DNA from: Chara braunii
Lineage: Eukaryota > Streptophyta > Charophyceae > Charales > Characeae
DNA: 31,254 bases
Direction of reading: 5' to 3'
Assembly (NCBI GenBank): GCA_003427395.1
Contig: BFEA01000007.1
Coordinates: forward strand, 3,412,744 to 3,443,997
Shown: piece by piece, positions 27,149-31,254 of the stretch
How the letters are laid out: each line of letters opens with the position of its first letter
Position numbering within the stretch: the stretch's first letter is position 1
Translations under genes and position numbers: made by a program
Notes under the pieces: model-generated
Told to the model about the DNA's origin: nothing
The model's input: the letters and a program-made list of their open reading frames with translations, nothing else
Database searches by the model: none

Positions 27149-28105
27149 ATGTACCTACTGTATGTCTTTGAGAAAGGGGAGGCCGTTAAAACACCCCCAG
27201 AGATAGAACATGTCGTCGCTAAGTTCCCTGATTTGTTTGAGGAACCTACAGGAGTCGTAAATAGGAAGATTGTCCCCGCCATAGAAATCATTCCCGGGAG
27301 TAAAACCCCAAAGGGAAGGATCTATAGGATGGCTCCGGCCGAGTTGGACGAACTTCGGCAACAACTGAAAGAGCTCACAGAGAAGGGATGGATACGGCCT
27401 AGTACTTCCCCCTTCGGATCACCAATGTTATTTGTACCGAAGAAGGGGGGGTCGTTGAGGATGTGCATTGATTATAGAGGCCTCAATGTCATCACTGTGA
27501 AAAACGCTGAGCCTCTACCACGCATTGAGGACCTATTGGATAGGGTGCAGGGATGTAAGTACTATACCAAGGTAGATTTAAAATTCGACTACCATCAGAT
27601 TGCCATAAGACCTGAGGATCAACACAAAACCGCATTTCAGACCAGGTACGGTCTGTACGAGTTTGTGGTGATGCCCTTCGGCCTTTGCAATGCGCCGGGT
27701 ATATTCCAGCACGCCATGAATAGGATCTTCCATGACTAGTTGGACAAGTTTGTCGTCGTGTACCTCGACAATATTCTTGTCTTCAGTAAGTCTGTCGAGG
27801 AGCATGCACAACATTTAGGTATTGTTCTCTCACTCCTGCGGCAACACAAGTATAAGGTCAACCTAGAGAAATGCGAGTTCAGACGCACTAGGATCTTGTA
27901 CTTGGGTCATGAAGTATCTGCGACAGGGATTAGGTCGGAAGACGCAAAGGTGGCTAGTATAAGGGACTGGCCACGACCTCAGACTATTACTGAGGTCTGA
28001 TCTTTCTTATGAATGTGTGGTTATTATAGGAACTTCGTGAAGAATTATTCTACAATCATCTCTCCTTTGACTGATCTCACTCGACTTGACACACCATGGG
28101 AATGA
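27149..28105 (+). pseudogene. Reverse transcriptase, element 2 (inactivated)
   Basis: From 27149: KFPDLFEEPTGV, then KGWIRPSTSPFGSPMLFVPK (finger loop present, unlike element 1), MCIDYRGLN, KVDLKFDYHQ (first Asp kept; SGYH usual) and VMPFGLCNAPGIFQ. A TAG at 27737-27739 interrupts, then the same frame reads YLDNILVFSKS: Asn (27770-27772) replaces the last catalytic Asp, one G-to-A change from GAT. Further stops at 27998-28000 and 28010-28012 precede CGYYRNFVKNYSTIISPLTD and TPWE-stop near 28105. Confidence 0.93.
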
Positions 28106-28554
28106 AGTGATGAGTGTGAGGCTACTTTCAAGCGATTGAAGCATGCCCTCATGGATCATGAGGTTCTCATGGTACCCGATCCTCAGAAGCCTTTCATTGT
28201 GACCACTGACGCAAGCCAATATGGCATTAGCACAGTGTTGGCTCAGCAGGATGGGAAAAAGTTTGAGACCGATTGAGTACATGAGGAAAAAGATGCCATC
28301 CAAAAAGTTGGCAAAGTCCACCTACGAGAGAGAACTCTACGCCTTGTATAAGTCACTAATCCATTGGAGGCACTTTCTGTTGGGTAGGTTCTTCTATTTG
28401 AGAACTGACCATCAGACGCTGCAGTGGATACAGACACAGCCTGTTCTCTCCGATGCCCTCAAGCGATGGATTGAAGTCATAGAGCAATATGACTTCGAAA
28501 TCGATTACTTGAAGAGGGAGTATAACAAGGTTGTTGACGCACTGTCGCGTAGGG
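28106..28554 (+). pseudogene. RNase H domain, element 2
   Basis: FKRLKHALMDHEVL and PFIVTTDASQYGISTVLAQQ (first catalytic Asp) lie in the RT frame. An extra base in the T-run near 28262 shifts to the frame open from 28221, which continues LRPIEYMRKKM, STYERELYAL (catalytic Glu), FLLGRFFYLRTDHQTLQW and ends VVDALSRR. There is no low-complexity insertion between the first strand and the IEYM block, in contrast to element 1. Confidence 0.9.
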
Positions 28555-29620
28555 CGTATTACCTCGGGGCTTTAGTCACTAAATTCGACATTTCCGACGA
28601 TGTGACTCGATCGCTGGAGGAAGCTTATCGGAAAGACCATGTCACGATGGACATCATTCACAAATTGCAGGTCAAAGACAAGGGCACAGAAGAAGAGTTT
28701 GTGATGGTGGATGGGTTGCTTTTTTTGAGAAAGGATGGGATTGAAAGATTCGTTGTTCCATCTAGTAAGAATTTGCGCATTTTATTTTTAGGTGAATGCC
28801 ATGATGCAACTGGACATTTTGGCTACAAAAAGAGCAGTGTCAATCTAGTACAACGATTTTGGGGGCCCAGTATGCTAGATGATGAAAAGAAGTATGTGGA
28901 GACCTGTGAGGTCTGTCAGCGGGACAAGCTGCGAACTCAAGCACCGCTTGGGTTGCTGAAGCCCTTGCCCATTCCCGCTGGTCGGGGACAGAGTGTTTCC
29001 ATGGATTTCATGGACACCCTGGTAACCAGAAGGAGCGGCAAGAGACACATCTTTGTCATCATAGACAGATTCACCAAGTATGCTAAACTGATTGTCATGC
29101 CAGAGACTGCGAGGACTGAGCACGTCATCAAGTTGTTTATGGACAACTGGGTGCGTGATTTTGGACTACCAAAGTCAATCGTTAGTGACAGAGATGTCCA
29201 CTTCACAAGTGAGTTGTGGAAGAAGACTGTTGAGCAAATGGGCAGTCAACTTCAGATGACTTATGGGAATCATCCCGAAGCCAACAGACAGGCCAAACAG
29301 ATGAACAAAGTTGTGCAACATCTGCTGAGGCACTACATTAAGCCCAACCAGGATGACTGGGATGAGAAATTGCCTCTCATCGCCAGCCTGTACAACAATG
29401 TTGTGCACAGCACAACCAGCGTTAGTCCTAACCAGCTGCACTTGGGATGGAAGCCTAGCTCCGCTCTAGACTTCCTCCTACCTGAAAACCAACCTGCTGC
29501 AACACCCGGCACCTTGGAATTCGGGGTGCAGTATGAGAAGTTGAAGCTGTCGAGCACATCAAGAAATCTCACGAAGCAATGATTGCTTCTGAGAACAAAC
29601 ATCGTCGACCGTCCACATTT
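28555..29620 (+). pseudogene. Integrase, element 2 (catalytic Glu lost)
   Basis: In the frame starting 28221 the zinc domain is complete: H194, H199, C229, C232 (HDATGH and CEVC). Catalytic residues are D262 (SMDFMD) and D323 (VSDRDVHF); the Glu expected exactly 36 residues on is K359 (codon AAA, 29295-29297) in HPEANRQAKQMN. The DGQTE-type motif therefore carries several changes, some explicable as G-to-A. A frameshift near 29545 ends this frame at 29582. HIKKSHEAMIASENK continues in another frame to a TAG at 29622. Confidence 0.93.
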
Positions 29621-30130
29621 TAGGTAGGGGAACGTGTCTGGGTTAAGGCTAGTGAACTAGGACAGGAATTTGGAATCTCTCGTAAACTAATGCCACAGTA
29701 TTTCGGCCCCTGGGAAGTCTTGGATGTAGTTGGGGATGATTTGGATGGTCCCTCCTATGTTATTCGAATCCCTGGTCACCTGCGCACTTACCCTGTCTTC
29801 CACGCCTCAAAGCTTGCACCTTTCGCTGAGACAGCTCAGTTTCCATCCAGGAGATCAATGCTGCCCCTAACCATGGACGGCCACGTGGACATCGACGACA
29901 TGCCTGTTCCAAAACCTCTGGGTAGAGGGAGACCTCCAAAACCCAAGAGAGAATACAGGGTCAGATTCAGGCATCATACAGATCCGAAAGAAGATCGATG
30001 GTTCACCAGAGAGGAACTGATTGAGACAACACCTCAGGTGGTGGCTGAATATGAAAGAAAGTTAAAGGGGAAGGCACCTGCGAGGTTAGCATCTCAGCGG
30101 ACTTTCGAAGCTAAGGGGGATGGAATATGA
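29621..30130 (+). pseudogene. Integrase C-terminus with GPY/F and chromodomain-like tail
   Basis: After the TAG the frame reads VGERVWVKASELGQEFG, then MPQYFGPWEVLDVVG (GPY/F module) and VFHASKLAPF. The tail at residues 88-125 from 29690 reads REYRVRFRH, then DRWFTREELIETTPQVVAEY, which resembles a chromodomain but lacks the WKGY and aromatic-cage pattern. Such cage-less chromodomain-like tails are known in chromoviruses. It ends at TGA 30128-30130, whose first base is the first base of the 3' LTR. Confidence 0.88.
30112..30125 (+). other. Polypurine tract, element 2
   Basis: AAGGGGGATGGAA, purine except one T, two bases before the 3' LTR. It is the expected plus-strand primer of reverse transcription. 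Confidence 0.75.
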
Positions 30131-31002
30131 GGATTGAGCCCTCATTGGGGCCTTGCCAACATGCATATGTTCTGGGCTAAGGCCCCCAGCAAGCCTCATG
30201 CCCGCCCTAAGTGAAGGCGGGCCAGAATATCCACGAGAGGCCTTTCTTTCAGCATTTCGAGAAATGGGTATCAGACAGTTGCAGCACGCCAGTTGGTTGG
30301 AGTGCATCGTGAAGCCCAGAGTCCTGCAGAAGCAGTTGAGCCCAGGGCCTCAGTTGGTTGAGCCCTGGGCACAAGCCAGGGGAGGCCGACACATCACACA
30401 TTGGACGCTGGCCAATNCCTGCAGAAGCAGTTGAGCCCAGGGCCTCAGTTGGTTGAGCCCTGGGCACAAGCCAGGGGAGGCCGACACATCACACATTGGA
30501 CGCTGGCCAATCGAAAAAAAGCGTTGTCGTCGTAGAGGCCGAGCGTACCAATGGGAAACCAGCCCGCTATCTGAATCTGGAAATCGGCCTTGGGCTGATG
30601 GGCGCAACAGTAAAAGTCTGGGCCCCATCTGCATTGGGCCTGGACACAGATACCAGGGCCCAGTCACAGGCTAGAGGAGCCGCACACGCGCCTACCACGG
30701 CATATATGCAGTCTGGCCGCAGGGGAAAGGGATCTTGGCCGGTCCAGCATTGTCGGCATGCTGCTGCATTGTGTAGCGAGCGCGTGCATGCTGCGCTAGG
30801 TCAAGCGTGCAAGCGGGCGCAGAGGTGTGGGGCGCTGCAGGGCTGCGAGCGCCGGCAACCATAGCCGGGCTGCTGGGCGCAGTGAGAGGTAGGGAGGCGA
30901 AGGTGGTCTTCGGGAAGGCGGCACGAGAGTGGGGAGACGGGATAAGAGTGGGGAGCAACAGAGGTACGTGCTGGGCGCAGTGAGAGGTAGGGAGGTGAAG
31001 GT
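30128..31002 (+). repeat. 3' LTR of element 2 (interrupted)
   Basis: Aligns with 22081-22924 up to GAGGTAC at 30967. Then a 34-bp word already seen at 30871-30904 returns at 30969-31002 with one change, and the sequence switches at 31003 to a different LTR. The last third expected from the 5' LTR is absent from the window. Confidence 0.88.
30323..30511. repeat. 94-bp perfect tandem duplication around one N (LTR 3')
   Basis: 30323-30416 and 30418-30511 are identical around N at 30417, the same artefact as at 22276-22464 in the 5' LTR. Confidence 0.9.
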
Positions 31003-31254
31003 TGCAGCGGGCCTTCATCTGCCCTGGCCTACAGCCAGGGCCTATTTGGCTATTTGCCAGTTCGGCCTGTGGGACCAGGCCGTGGCCTGACCCCACAGGC
31101 CGTATATTGTTTCAGTCCAGTCCAGTCCCGCCCGGTACCACGGTCGGTACCAGGCCAGTCCAGTCCAGTCCAGTCAGTCCGCTGGGGGTATACCCCAGCT
31201 GCAGTCTGTTTTTCGCCATTCTTCACTTTCGCAGATCTTGGAGTACTTGCGTGT
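31003..31254 (+). mobile_element. Start of another LTR related to element 1, truncated by window
   Basis: TGCAGCGGGCC corresponds to TGTAGCGGACC, the sense-strand start of the element 1 LTR. Shared in the same order are GGCCTGTGGGACCAG-like text, CAGTCCAGTCCAGTCC, a GGTACC pair, the CCGCTGGGGGTATACCCC palindrome and GGAGTACTTGCGTG. It is clearly diverged from both element 1 LTRs and lies in the opposite orientation to them. It interrupts the 3' LTR of element 2, so it is probably a nested younger insertion. Confidence 0.8.

Larger units (their letters stand above)
22081..31002 (+). mobile_element. Ty3/gypsy chromovirus LTR retrotransposon (element 2)
   Basis: A plus-strand element opening with a 1173-bp LTR, followed by an exact tRNA-Met primer site, a 1.3 kb leader, gag, protease, RT, RNase H, integrase, a GPY/F and chromodomain-like C-terminus, a polypurine tract and a 3' LTR. 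The 3' LTR is followed only to about 31002, where another LTR begins. It belongs to a different family from element 1: LTR length, gag and chromodomain type all differ. At least five frameshifts, six stops and lost RT and integrase residues show it is dead. Its left end truncates the second 119-bp repeat. The right target duplication lies outside the window. Confidence 0.93.

Overview
The window is eukaryotic, non-genic, transposon-dominated DNA. It contains two chromodomain-type Ty3/gypsy LTR retrotransposons, a remnant of a tyrosine-recombinase retrotransposon, a candidate hAT-like element, minisatellites and microsatellites. I see no intact host gene and no convincing rRNA or tRNA gene. The plant-type initiator tRNA-Met primer sites, chromovirus domains, short CCCTAAA-like runs and the style of the gag/pol families suggest a plant or streptophyte alga with a large repeat-rich genome. 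A charophyte such as Chara is my best guess, from memory of similar proteins and not from a search.

Left part (1-5449). Bases 1-800 repeat 6414-7213 by eye without a difference and stop at a complete Nextera mate-pair junction adapter (801-838). Bases 1-838 are therefore almost certainly an assembly artefact. A G-rich block follows (839-1012), then featureless DNA, then a 2.8 kb field of degenerate tandem repeats (about 1740-4570) and a 34-bp minisatellite (5313-5449).

Element 1 (5450-15452, minus strand) is a structurally complete but coding-dead chromovirus. It has two 310-bp LTRs, a tRNA-Met primer site, a 2 kb low-complexity leader, and gag, protease, RT, RNase H, integrase and chromodomain remains. 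It split the 34-bp minisatellite and left a 5-bp target duplication; the array resumes in phase on the other side.

Middle (15453-22080). This holds the rest of the minisatellite, G-poor DNA with a 30-N gap beside a C20 run, a candidate 957-bp hAT-like non-autonomous element (17482-18438), microsatellites, and the most interesting item. That is an RNase H-like 3' end (plus strand, 20024-20347) converging on a tyrosine recombinase pseudogene (minus strand, 20304-21224) in which all catalytic residues can be seen. A B1-A2-B2-like pair of 119-bp direct repeats follows. This is the layout of PAT/Kangaroo-type DIRS elements.

Element 2 (22081 to about 31002, plus strand) is a second, unrelated-family chromovirus inserted into the last of those repeats. 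It has a 1173-bp 5' LTR, a tRNA-Met primer site, gag and pol broken by many frameshifts and stops, and a 3' LTR interrupted at 31003 by the start of another LTR of the element 1 superfamily. Both LTRs carry an identical single-N/94-bp duplication artefact. The right half therefore reads as layered insertions: YR element, then element 2, then the LTR at 31003.
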